From NCBI RefSeq assembly GCF_000420045.1, contig NZ_ATUE01000007.1:186001-250000 (forward strand): 64,000 nt of DNA, written 5' to 3'. This stretch comes from Perlucidibaca piscinae DSM 21586. Its GTDB lineage: Bacteria; Pseudomonadota; Gammaproteobacteria; Pseudomonadales; Moraxellaceae. Each line of letters begins with the position of its first letter. Position 1 is the stretch's first letter. A program made the translations under genes and the position numbers. Below the pieces are notes generated by a model. That model had not been told where the DNA came from and did no database searches. It saw nothing but the letters and a program-made list of their open reading frames with translations. This document shows, piece by piece, positions 8,832 through 16,850 of the stretch.

Positions 8832-10023
8832 GCAGCGCCTCCAGCGCAGCCCGGTCCGGCGACTGCCGGTCACCGAGCAGCTTGCGCAGGCGCAGGAAAT
8901 CCTGCGGACGGTTGATGCAGTCGGCCGCGATCAGCCGGCCGGCGTGCAGGTAGCAGGCCGTCAGGCTGCGGCCCCGTTCCGCATCACCGACGACCATGAC
9001 CTCGTCGTAGCCGGTGTTGAGCCCGGCGATCTGCAGCTTGAGGTCGTACTGGTCGGACCAGAACCAGGGCAGGGCGCTGATGGCCTTGTCCTTGCCGCAG
9101 AGCGTGGCGGCGGCCACCTTGGCATGTTCACCGGCATTGGGCACCGACTCCAGGCGCAGGTGTCGTCCGCTGAACGGGCAGGGGTGGCTGGCACAGTCGC
9201 CGGCAGCGACGATGTCGGCGTCGCTGGTCAGGCCATGCGCATCAATGACGATGCCGTTGTCCACCGCCAGTCCGGCGGCCGCCGCCAGCTCGACGTTGGG
9301 CAGCACGCCGATGCCGACGATCACGACATCGGCGGCAATCACCTCGCCATCCGCCAGCTGCACGCCGCGCACGCGGTCAGTGCCGGTCAGTGCGGCGATC
9401 GTCACGCCGGTGCGCAGCTGCACGCCGTGCTCGCGGTGCACGCGGGCATAGAAGGCTGACACCGCCGGCGCCGTGACGCGCTGCAGCACGCGTTCCGCTG
9501 TCTCCAGCACGGTCACCGCGAGTCCGAGTCCGCGCAGTGATGCCGCCGTTTCAAGTCCGATGTAGCCGGCCCCGATGATGACGACATGGCGTGCCGAGGC
9601 CAGGTCGGCACGGATCGCCAGGCTGTCGGCAGCGTTGCGCAGCGCATGCACCCCGGGCAGGTCGCCACCGGGCAGCGGCAGCGGGCGTGGCCGCGCGCCC
9701 AGGCACAGCGCCAGTTTCCCGTAGTCCAGGGTCTCGCCATCATCGAACTGAACGCGGCGCGCGGCGCGGTCGATGGCGGTGATCCGACCCTGGCGCACCC
9801 TGATGTCCTGCGTGGCATAGAACGCGGGTGTGCGGATCAGCAGCTCATCCAGCCCGGTGGAGCCGGCGAGAAAGGTCTTGGACAGCGGCGGATGGTGGTA
9901 GGGCAGCACGGGCTCGTCCCCGACCAGCACGATCTCGCCGCGCCAGCCCTCCTGACGCAGGCTGGTGCAGAGCTGGGCGCCGGCATGGCTGGCGCCGACG
10001 ACGATGACGCGACCGCTGGTCAT
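8785..10023 (-). CDS. NAD(P)H-dependent ferredoxin reductase of the CYP153 system
   Basis: Protein of 412 residues, the usual length of putidaredoxin/rhodocoxin-reductase-like FAD proteins. FAD motif VVGASHAGAQ is near residue 7, the NAD(P) motif IIGAGYIGLE near residue 148, and the second FAD motif AAGDCASHP near residue 270. It should pass electrons from NAD(P)H to the [2Fe-2S] ferredoxin encoded at the head of the same operon, and so to the P450. Its start overlaps the desaturase stop (ATGA). It is the last gene of the ferredoxin-P450-desaturase-reductase operon. Confidence 0.9.
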   Translation of the reverse strand: MTSGRVIVVGASHAGAQLCTSLRQEGWRGEIVLVGDEPVLPYHHPPLSKTFLAGSTGLDELLIRTPAFYATQDIRVRQGRITAIDRAARRVQFDDGETLDYGKLALCLGARPRPLPLPGGDLPGVHALRNAADSLAIRADLASARHVVIIGAGYIGLETAASLRGLGLAVTVLETAERVLQRVTAPAVSAFYARVHREHGVQLRTGVTIAALTGTDRVRGVQLADGEVIAADVVIVGIGVLPNVELAAAAGLAVDNGIVIDAHGLTSDADIVAAGDCASHPCPFSGRHLRLESVPNAGEHAKVAAATLCGKDKAISALPWFWSDQYDLKLQIAGLNTGYDEVMVVGDAERGRSLTACYLHAGRLIAADCINRPQDFLRLRKLLGDRQSPDRAALEALLSPSAAPVSARETAP

Positions 10024-10925
10024 GAGCCTGTCTCCTCACGGGCAGGTATCGGCTGGCGGTTGAACATGCCGATCACCGGGCCGCCATGGGCGCGCAGCAC
10101 CGGCTCCACCTCGCGGAACAGCGCGTGATAGCGGTAGAACGGCACGCGCGGAAAGGCATGGTGAATCGAATGCAGGTTCTGGCCGAGCCAGAACCATTCC
10201 AGCGGACGCAGCCAGGTCGGCAGGATCAGGCTGCTGGTGTTGCGGTAGCGTGCCGTCTCGTCATAGGGGTGGTGCGGCCGGTAGGCAAACCAGTAGGCCG
10301 TGAACAGGGCGCCGCCAAACCAGGCCAGCGGCACCAGCAGCAGCCAAGCGGACCAGGGCAGCACGGCCAGCAAGGCGGCGCGCCAGCCCAGCGCAAGGAT
10401 GACCTCGGCCAGAAACGTCACTTTTTCACGTACGGGGGCGGTGGCCCAGTAATCACGGAACAGGAAGGCCCACTGTGACCAGATGAAGCCGATGACCGCC
10501 TTCACGAAGGCCAGCGGTCCGCCGGACATGCCGCTGATCACATGGTCAGGGTCGAGGCCGGGCTGGTTGGTGTAGCGATGGTGCGCGAAATGCTCCACCC
10601 GGTGCGTGGCGTACGGCACCAGGATGAGCTGCGCCGCGACATGGCCGCAGAGCGCGTTGAGCCAGGCCAGTCCGGTGCGCTCGCCGTGAATGTTGCCATG
10701 CGCGGCTTCATGCAGGGGGGTGTAGGCGACATAGGTCAGCACCGCCAGCACGACGGTGGCCGGCAGCAGGGGCAGGGTGCCCTGCACGGCCAGCACGAGC
10801 GTGGCGGCATAGGCAATGCTCACGACCGCGATCAGTGCCACCGTGCCCCAGGCCGGCAATCCCATGTGACGCTTGGCGGCACTGATGGCCTGACGGTTGA
10901 GCACGGCCAGTTCGGTCGGCGTCAT
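10020..10925 (-). CDS. Membrane fatty acid desaturase / carotene-hydroxylase-like protein
   Basis: Protein of 301 residues with about four to five membrane segments and the three histidine boxes of the di-iron desaturase/hydroxylase superfamily (PF00487): HEAAHG (H72, H76), HFAHH (H112, H115, H116) and HSIHH near residue 258. The start overlaps the P450 stop and its end overlaps the reductase start, so it is translated as part of the CYP153 operon and may share its electron donors. The substrate is unknown: fatty acid desaturation, ring or terminal hydroxylation are all possible. Confidence 0.85.
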   Translation of the reverse strand: MTPTELAVLNRQAISAAKRHMGLPAWGTVALIAVVSIAYAATLVLAVQGTLPLLPATVVLAVLTYVAYTPLHEAAHGNIHGERTGLAWLNALCGHVAAQLILVPYATHRVEHFAHHRYTNQPGLDPDHVISGMSGGPLAFVKAVIGFIWSQWAFLFRDYWATAPVREKVTFLAEVILALGWRAALLAVLPWSAWLLLVPLAWFGGALFTAYWFAYRPHHPYDETARYRNTSSLILPTWLRPLEWFWLGQNLHSIHHAFPRVPFYRYHALFREVEPVLRAHGGPVIGMFNRQPIPAREETGS

Positions 10926-12310
10926 GCTGCCGCCCTCCGCGTCAGCTGCACCTTCATCTTCGCGTAGCCGCGCACGAAGTTGGACTGCACGATCTCCGGC
11001 TCTTCCAGCACGCGGATGTCGTCGAAGCGTGCCAGCAGCTCCTCCCAGAGAATGCGCAGCTGCAGCTCGGCGAGGCGGTTGCCCATGCAGCGGTGCACGC
11101 CGAAGCCGAACGACATGTGGTTGCGCGCGTTCGGGCGGTCGATGATGAAATCGTCGGCGCGTTCGAACTGGCGCTCGTCGCGGTTGCCGGAGGCATACCA
11201 CATGACCAGCTTGTCGCCCTTGCGGATGAACTGGCCGCCCAGCAGGGTGTCGCGGGTGGCCATGCGACGCATGTAGGCCAGCGGCGTCTGCCAGCGGATG
11301 ATCTCGGAAACCATGTTGGGGATCAGGCCCGGGTTGGCCTTGAGCTTGGCGAACTGGTCCGGAAAGCGGTTCAGCGCCAGCACGCCGCCGCTCATGGAGT
11401 TGCGGGTGGTATCGTTGCCGCCGACGATGAGCAGCGCCAGGTTGCCGAGGAACTCCATGGGCCGGTCGACCAGGTCACGGGTGCTGTCGTGGCTCTGCAG
11501 CAGGCTGATCAGGTCATAGCCCGGCGCTTCGCCGGCGGCACGGCGCGCGGCCTTGTCATGCCAGTGCGCGGTGAAGTGACGCGTCATGTCGATGACGCCC
11601 TCGAAGAACTCGTCGAGATCGGCCGGACCGCCCGTGGTCTCGGGGCTGGCGGCCGCCAGGTCGGACCAGTACACCAGCTTGTGGCGCAGTTCGTAGGGGA
11701 AATCGAGCAGGGTGGCGAGCATGCGCGCGGTCAGTTCCACCGACACCTTTTCGACCCAGTCAAAGGGCTGATCAACTGGCAGATGGTCGAGCACCTCCTG
11801 CACGCGCTGGCGGATCAGTCCTTCCATTTCCTTCAGGTTCTTGGGTGCCACCACGCCCTGCACGGCCTGGCGCTGCACGTCGTGCCTGGGCGGGTCCATG
11901 GCGATGAACATTTCCAGGCTGAGGCCGGCGGGCGGGTCGCCGATGACGATGAAAGGCTCGGCCGAGAAGCGCTCATGGTCCTTGTCGACGGTGAGGATGT
12001 CCTCGTAGCGGGTCACCGACCAGAACGGCCCGAAGGCGCTGTCGGACTGGTAGTGCACCGGCGCCTCCTCGCGCAGACGCGCGAAGTACTCGCGCCATTT
12101 GCCCTGGCGATAGAGAAAGGGGTTGCTGACGTCGATCGCGGTCAGGGGCAGCTCGGCGACATCGGGCAGCGGGCGCTCGATGAACTCCGGCGGTCGCGTG
12201 CCCGGCAGGGCGGTCTGCCGGACCTTGTGGTAGAGGTGCACGCCACGGATCTGCAGATCCATGGGGACGGTAGCCTGGGCCTTGCGAAGGATGGGGTCGA
12301 TGAGCTTCAT
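10922..12310 (-). CDS. Cytochrome P450, CYP153-type alkane hydroxylase
   Basis: Protein of 462 residues. The haem loop FGFGVHRCMG has the cysteine ligand at C408, the I-helix is LLIVGGNDTTRNS, and the ExxR helix is SEIIRWQTP. The phrases DVSNPFLYR, FIAMDPPRHDVQR and IRWQTPLAYMRR are close to the CYP153A alkane/fatty-acid omega-hydroxylases as I remember them. CYP153 enzymes hydroxylate medium-chain alkanes at the terminal carbon using ferredoxin and ferredoxin reductase, both encoded here. The N terminus is about 40 residues longer than CYP153A6. ATG 12310 follows the ferredoxin stop by 37 bases. Confidence 0.9.
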   Translation of the reverse strand: MKLIDPILRKAQATVPMDLQIRGVHLYHKVRQTALPGTRPPEFIERPLPDVAELPLTAIDVSNPFLYRQGKWREYFARLREEAPVHYQSDSAFGPFWSVTRYEDILTVDKDHERFSAEPFIVIGDPPAGLSLEMFIAMDPPRHDVQRQAVQGVVAPKNLKEMEGLIRQRVQEVLDHLPVDQPFDWVEKVSVELTARMLATLLDFPYELRHKLVYWSDLAAASPETTGGPADLDEFFEGVIDMTRHFTAHWHDKAARRAAGEAPGYDLISLLQSHDSTRDLVDRPMEFLGNLALLIVGGNDTTRNSMSGGVLALNRFPDQFAKLKANPGLIPNMVSEIIRWQTPLAYMRRMATRDTLLGGQFIRKGDKLVMWYASGNRDERQFERADDFIIDRPNARNHMSFGFGVHRCMGNRLAELQLRILWEELLARFDDIRVLEEPEIVQSNFVRGYAKMKVQLTRRAAA

Positions 12311-12347
12311 GCGGGTATCTGCCTGGGTGACGTAAGGGGGCGGGCGA

Positions 12348-12668
12348 TCACATCTGGAACTCGGGCAGACGCACGGTCATCCCGTCCATGTCGGCGCTGA
12401 CGGTGATCTGGCAGGCCAGGCGCGAGGTCGGCTGGCGCTCGGGCGTCATGCACAGCATCTGGTCTTCCTCGGGGCCGCTGGCGCCGACGCGGTCCAGCCA
12501 GCGCGACTCGAGGATGACGTGGCAGGTGCCGCAAGCGCAGACGCCGCCACAGTCACCGTCGATGCCGGGCACGCCGTGACCGGTGGCGTGCTGCATCAGC
12601 GAGCGGCCGGCAACCAGCTCGGTTTCGTGGGTGTCGCCGTCGTGGCTGACAAACAGGATCTTTCCCAT
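12348..12668 (-). CDS. [2Fe-2S] ferredoxin, adrenodoxin/putidaredoxin type
   Basis: Protein of 106 residues. The cluster ligands are C40, C46, C49 and C86, giving the C-x5-C-x2-C-x36-C pattern of adrenodoxin-type ferredoxins; C44 and C73 are extra. It is the first gene of the operon and should carry electrons from the reductase to the CYP153 P450. The ATG at 12666-12668 is only 32 bases from the annotated start of the divergent AraC gene. Confidence 0.92.
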   Translation of the reverse strand: MGKILFVSHDGDTHETELVAGRSLMQHATGHGVPGIDGDCGGVCACGTCHVILESRWLDRVGASGPEEDQMLCMTPERQPTSRLACQITVSADMDGMTVRLPEFQM

Positions 12669-12700
12669 GGCGTGACTGCTCCCTGCGGGGTCGTGGATGG

Positions 12701-13837
12701 ATGAACGTCATCTTGTGCCCGCGCCTCGCCATGGACTATGTTTCGCGGGACCAGATTTTTGTGAGATCAGCTCAGGTGCTCCTCCCCATCCGGCCGCGCG
12801 CCGCGGCCATGCCCGGGCATGTGCTGGCGCACGTGCTGGATACCGACCTGCTGTCCGCGGACGAGCGCGACCGCTTCCGGGCCCTGATGCTGCGCGAGCG
12901 TGTCGACACCGCGAGTCTGCTGCTGCCCGGCGCGCAGGCGCCTATGCGCTGGTTCCGCGAGGCCTGTCCGGACATGGATGCCGAGCAGGCTGCCTGCTTG
13001 GGCTACTTCGCCGGCGAGCAGGCGCGCCTGACGTCCTACAGCGTGCTGACCACGCCCCTGATCAGCGCCGGCTCGGTGAGCGAAGTGCTGCGCCTGCTGA
13101 GCTTCATCCCGCTGATCGCCAACGTGCTGCGCGTCAGTGTCGTGGAGCGCGACGACGCGGTCGCGGTGCTGCTGGCGGTGGACTCCGGTGATCCGGTGCT
13201 GGACCGCATCCCGGTCTATTACTGCGTGGCGGCGCTGGTGCATCTGCTGCGCCTGCTGCTGGACCAGCCGCCGGAGCTGGTGGTGCACATTGCCTGGCCG
13301 GGGCCGGACGGGCTCGCCGATCACCCGGAATGCCGTGCCGGCCGCCTGCGTTTCAACGCGCCCATGCACTACATCACCGTGCCGCGCGACACCCTGACCG
13401 CGGTCTGCCGCTTCTCCGACCCGATTGCCTACCAGAACGCCGTGGCCGGTCTGGAGGCGATGCTGCGCAGCCAGATCCTGGCCGAGGACCTGCCTGGCCG
13501 GGTACGGCAACTCATCGAGGCCCAGGGCGGGCTGCTGCCGCTGGAGGCCGCAGCGGCTGCGCTCAACCTGTCGGCAAGCACCCTCAAGCGCCGGCTCACC
13601 GAGGCCGGCACCTGCTACAGCGACATTCTGGCCGGCACCCTGCGTGACCGTGCCATGCTCCAGCTGGCGGATGCCAGGGTGTCTCTGGATGCCATCGCCA
13701 CGGCGCTGGGCTACAGTGACCTGGCCAACTTCTCGCACGCGTTCAAGCGCTGGACCGGACACTCGCCCGGCGAGTTCCGGCGCACCCTGCGCGACGATTC
13801 CCTGCCCCTGCCGGCGCTGGCCGGCGGGTCTTCCTGA
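12701..13837 (+). CDS. AraC-family regulator, CypR-like
   Basis: Protein of up to 378 residues: an N-terminal arabinose-binding/OruR-like domain (PF12625) to about residue 230 and a C-terminal AraC double helix-turn-helix (LPLEAAAAALNLSASTLKRR, then LDAIATALGYSDLANFSHAF). It is divergent from the ferredoxin-CYP153 operon. In Alcanivorax the AraC protein CypR, next to a CYP153 operon, activates it, so the same role is likely. Start uncertain: ATG 12701 leaves only 32 bases between genes; ATG 12731 or 12809 would leave room for a promoter and keep the domain. Confidence 0.85.
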   Translation: MNVILCPRLAMDYVSRDQIFVRSAQVLLPIRPRAAAMPGHVLAHVLDTDLLSADERDRFRALMLRERVDTASLLLPGAQAPMRWFREACPDMDAEQAACLGYFAGEQARLTSYSVLTTPLISAGSVSEVLRLLSFIPLIANVLRVSVVERDDAVAVLLAVDSGDPVLDRIPVYYCVAALVHLLRLLLDQPPELVVHIAWPGPDGLADHPECRAGRLRFNAPMHYITVPRDTLTAVCRFSDPIAYQNAVAGLEAMLRSQILAEDLPGRVRQLIEAQGGLLPLEAAAAALNLSASTLKRRLTEAGTCYSDILAGTLRDRAMLQLADARVSLDAIATALGYSDLANFSHAFKRWTGHSPGEFRRTLRDDSLPLPALAGGSS

Positions 13838-13851
13838 TGAGGCGACATGAC

Positions 13852-14697
13852 ATGACGACAGTGACAGCAAACGGCAAGGTGGCTCTGGTCACCGGGGCCA
13901 ATTCGGGCATAGGCCGGGTGACCGCGCGCGAGCTGGCGCGCCAGGGCTGGCGGGTGTTCCTGGCCTGTCGCTCGGGCGAGAAAACGCGCCCGGTGCTCGA
14001 CGAGATCGCCGCCCTGGGTGGCCAGGCCGAGTTCCTGCCGCTGGACCTCGGCGACTTCGCCTCGGTCAACGCCTGCGCTGACGCCTTTCTCGCCCGCAAC
14101 CTGCCGCTGCACCTGCTGGTGTGCAATGCCGGCTTGTCCGGAAAGCGCGGCATGACGGCATCGGGCTTCGAGATGACCTTCGGCGTCTGCCACATGGGGC
14201 ACTTCCTGCTCACCGAGCGTCTGCGTCCGCGCCTGAGCGATTCGGCGCCGGCACGCATCGTGGTGGTGGCCAGCAAGATGCACCGCTGGGCCTCGTACAT
14301 GACGCTGGACTGGGTGCAGCAGCCCTCGCGCACGCCCGGCACCCTGCGGGAATACTGCCTGACCAAGCTTGCCAACATCCTGTTCGTGCGCGAGCTGGCG
14401 ACGCGTCTGGCTGGCAGCGGCGTCACCGCCTATGCGGTGCATCCGGGCATTGTCGCCACCGACATCTGGCGTTCGCTGCCCGGCCCGCTGGCGGCACTGG
14501 TCAAGCGCTTCATGGTGACGCCGGAGGAGGGTGCCCGCACCAGCCTGCATTGCGCCACCGCACCCGAGCTGGCGGGCGAGTCGGGGCGCTACTACGACCG
14601 CTGCAAGGCCGTCGAGCCGGCTCCGGCCGCGCAGGACCTGCATGCCGCCCGCCGTCTCTGGGAGGCCAGCGAGGCGTGGGTGCGGCCGGTGCTGTGA
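13852..14697 (+). CDS. SDR, retinol-dehydrogenase-like
   Basis: Protein of 281 residues: cofactor site GKVALVTGANSGIG, NAG in VCNAGLSG, catalytic Ser in VVASKMH and Tyr/Lys in EYCLTKLAN. Similarity is to the retinol dehydrogenase/WW-domain oxidoreductase group. ATG 13852 has a GAGG element nine bases upstream; an earlier in-frame ATG at 13837 overlaps the AraC stop and could give five more residues. Following the CypR-like gene directly, it may oxidise an alcohol made by the P450 or share its regulation. Confidence 0.82.
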   Translation: MTTVTANGKVALVTGANSGIGRVTARELARQGWRVFLACRSGEKTRPVLDEIAALGGQAEFLPLDLGDFASVNACADAFLARNLPLHLLVCNAGLSGKRGMTASGFEMTFGVCHMGHFLLTERLRPRLSDSAPARIVVVASKMHRWASYMTLDWVQQPSRTPGTLREYCLTKLANILFVRELATRLAGSGVTAYAVHPGIVATDIWRSLPGPLAALVKRFMVTPEEGARTSLHCATAPELAGESGRYYDRCKAVEPAPAAQDLHAARRLWEASEAWVRPVL

Positions 14698-14715
14698 AAG
14701 GTTGAGGGGTTGAGT

Positions 14716-14736
14716 GGCGCAGGACACGCCTGCGCC
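14716..14736 (+). terminator. Hairpin after the SDR gene
   Basis: An 8-bp perfect stem, GGCGCAGG with CCTGCGCC, and a 5-base loop lie 19 bases after the SDR stop. No T run follows, so it may be a weak terminator. Confidence 0.4.
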
Positions 14737-14859
14737 GTGGCCGGGCGATTAACGGCACAACACGAAAACCCCGCACAGACGCTACACAATGCGACTGGTG
14801 ATTAGCTGGCATCCCGCTAGCATGGTGCCGTCACCATCTGCTTGTCGGTCAGCCAGTCC

Positions 14860-16752
14860 ATGCCCAGCCTCGGCGTCCTGCGGACACAGCTTTCGCGTTT
14901 CCTGTTTCCGGCGCTGGTGCTGGTGCTGTCGGCCGCCGTGGCAGTGTTTTTCGTCAATGATCACCGGCAGCAGCAGCGCCAGCAGGCGCAGGCACAGGTG
15001 CAGCGCATTCTCGAGCAGCAACGCACCGAGCTCCTGAAAAGCGTGAACTCGGTCATGTACCTCGCCACGGGTGTGGTTGCCTACATTCAGGCCAACAACG
15101 GCTACCTGCCCACCGAGCAGGCCATCAGCTGGATGCAGAGTCTGCAGCGCTACAATCCCTACATTCGCAACATCGGCCTGGCCCCGGACAACCGCATCCG
15201 CTTCATCTACCCGCTGGAAGGCAACGAGCAGGCGCTGGGCCTTCATTACTCCGATCTGGCGTCACAGTGGCCACGGGTCAAGCAGGCCATGGACACTCAC
15301 CGTCCGGTCATGGACGGCCCGGTCAAGCTGGTGCAGGGCGGGCTGGGGCTGATACATCGCGCGCCGGTCTACCTCCGCAACGGTCGCTACTGGGGCGTGG
15401 TGAGCACGGTCATGCGCCTGGATCGCATTCTTGCCGACATCACGGCACAAGCGGCACGAGGCGGGGTCGCGCTGCAGTTCCATGCCACGCCATACGCAGG
15501 AGACCTGCGCTCACCCGGAGTGCTCGTGCTGAACCTGCCACTGGAGGGCATGACCTGGCAGCTCAGCGGCCATCTGCTTCAGCCGGCCGAAGCCGGCACC
15601 GATTACCCGGTACTGCTGGCCTGGGCCATGGTACTGCTGCTGACCCTGATTGCCTGGCGCCTCAGCGATTCCGCCTGGCAGCAGCGCCAGCTGCAGGTCA
15701 GTCTGACCCAAAGCCTGCGGCTGTTCCAGGTCGCCTTCCAGCACATGCCGCATGGCGTGCTCATCCTCGACAAGGAAGGTCGGATCGTGGAGGCCAATCC
15801 GGTTATCCAGCAGCTGCTCCGCCGCCCGGGGATCAACGCGCACGGGCTGCAATTTGTCTCGCTGATCAGCGCGAGCCAGCGTCAGGCGGCTGTGCATCTG
15901 CTGAGCGTTGCGCAGGGGGGCGAGCCGGTCACCGGCGAGAGCGAGATGGCTGGCGTCACGCCGGATACCGCGGTTCCGGTCGAGCTGTCAGCCGTCGGTC
16001 TCCACCATGAGCAGCTCGGCTGCCTGGTGTTCGTGCGCGACATTCGTGACAGCCGTCGCCTGCAGCAGGCGCAGAACGAGTTCATCTCCACGGCCAGTCA
16101 CGAGCTGCGCACGCCGCTTACCTCCATCATCTGCGCCCTGGAGCTGATTCGCAGTGGCACGCTGGGGGCGCTGCCCGGAGATGTCGACGGCATCCTCGCC
16201 ATGGCCATGACCAACAGTGACCGTCTGCAGAAGCTCATCAACGACCTGCTCGACACCAACCGTCTGATCCTCGGTCATCTGACCCTGGACATCGCGCCGG
16301 TGGACGCCGAGGCCGTGGCCAGCCGCGTGATCGCGTCGCTGCAGCCCATGGCCGCACCAACTGGCGTGACCCTGCATCTGGAGGTCGCGGGTCAGCCCCG
16401 GGTGCTGGCTGATGCCGACAAGCTGACCCAGGTGCTGGTCAACCTGCTCGCCAACGCCATCCGGTTTTCCTGGCAGAACGGACGAGTGGTGGTGCGTGTC
16501 GAGGCCATGTTCGAGTCCGTGCGTTTCAGCGTGCAGGACTTCGGGCGTGGCATCGACCCGGAATTTGCCAGTCGCGCCTTCACGCGTTTCGGCCAGGCCG
16601 ACTCCAGTGATAGCCGCGAGCAGGGCGGTACCGGACTTGGCCTGTTCATCTGCAAGGGCCTGGTCGAGCACATGCAGGGGCGCATCGGCTACGACTCGAG
16701 CCCCGGCCAGGGCGCCACCTTCTGGTTCGAGCTCCCGCGCGTGTCGGCCTGA
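14860..16752 (+). CDS. Membrane sensor histidine kinase with CHASE and PAS domains
   Basis: Protein of 630 residues. A signal-anchor helix (about 10-33) is followed by a periplasmic CHASE-like domain (about 55-240), a second membrane helix (YPVLLAWAMVLLLTLIAW), a PAS domain (about 290-400), HisKA with phospho-accepting H414 in SHELRTPL, and HATPase_c with N box LVNLLANAI, DFGRGID and GGTGLGLFICK. It senses an external small ligand and phosphorylates a response regulator; none is encoded in this window, so its partner is elsewhere. ATG 14860 is preferred to TTG 14842; no clear ribosome binding site decides. Confidence 0.88.
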   Translation: MPSLGVLRTQLSRFLFPALVLVLSAAVAVFFVNDHRQQQRQQAQAQVQRILEQQRTELLKSVNSVMYLATGVVAYIQANNGYLPTEQAISWMQSLQRYNPYIRNIGLAPDNRIRFIYPLEGNEQALGLHYSDLASQWPRVKQAMDTHRPVMDGPVKLVQGGLGLIHRAPVYLRNGRYWGVVSTVMRLDRILADITAQAARGGVALQFHATPYAGDLRSPGVLVLNLPLEGMTWQLSGHLLQPAEAGTDYPVLLAWAMVLLLTLIAWRLSDSAWQQRQLQVSLTQSLRLFQVAFQHMPHGVLILDKEGRIVEANPVIQQLLRRPGINAHGLQFVSLISASQRQAAVHLLSVAQGGEPVTGESEMAGVTPDTAVPVELSAVGLHHEQLGCLVFVRDIRDSRRLQQAQNEFISTASHELRTPLTSIICALELIRSGTLGALPGDVDGILAMAMTNSDRLQKLINDLLDTNRLILGHLTLDIAPVDAEAVASRVIASLQPMAAPTGVTLHLEVAGQPRVLADADKLTQVLVNLLANAIRFSWQNGRVVVRVEAMFESVRFSVQDFGRGIDPEFASRAFTRFGQADSSDSREQGGTGLGLFICKGLVEHMQGRIGYDSSPGQGATFWFELPRVSA

Positions 16753-16850
16753 ACGCCGGCCGGACACACTGGTCGGGCAGCGACCGGGCATGGTATTGAA
16801 GACGCCTGTCATGTCATGACTTTCCGGTCATGATGCAAGGAGATGTCATC

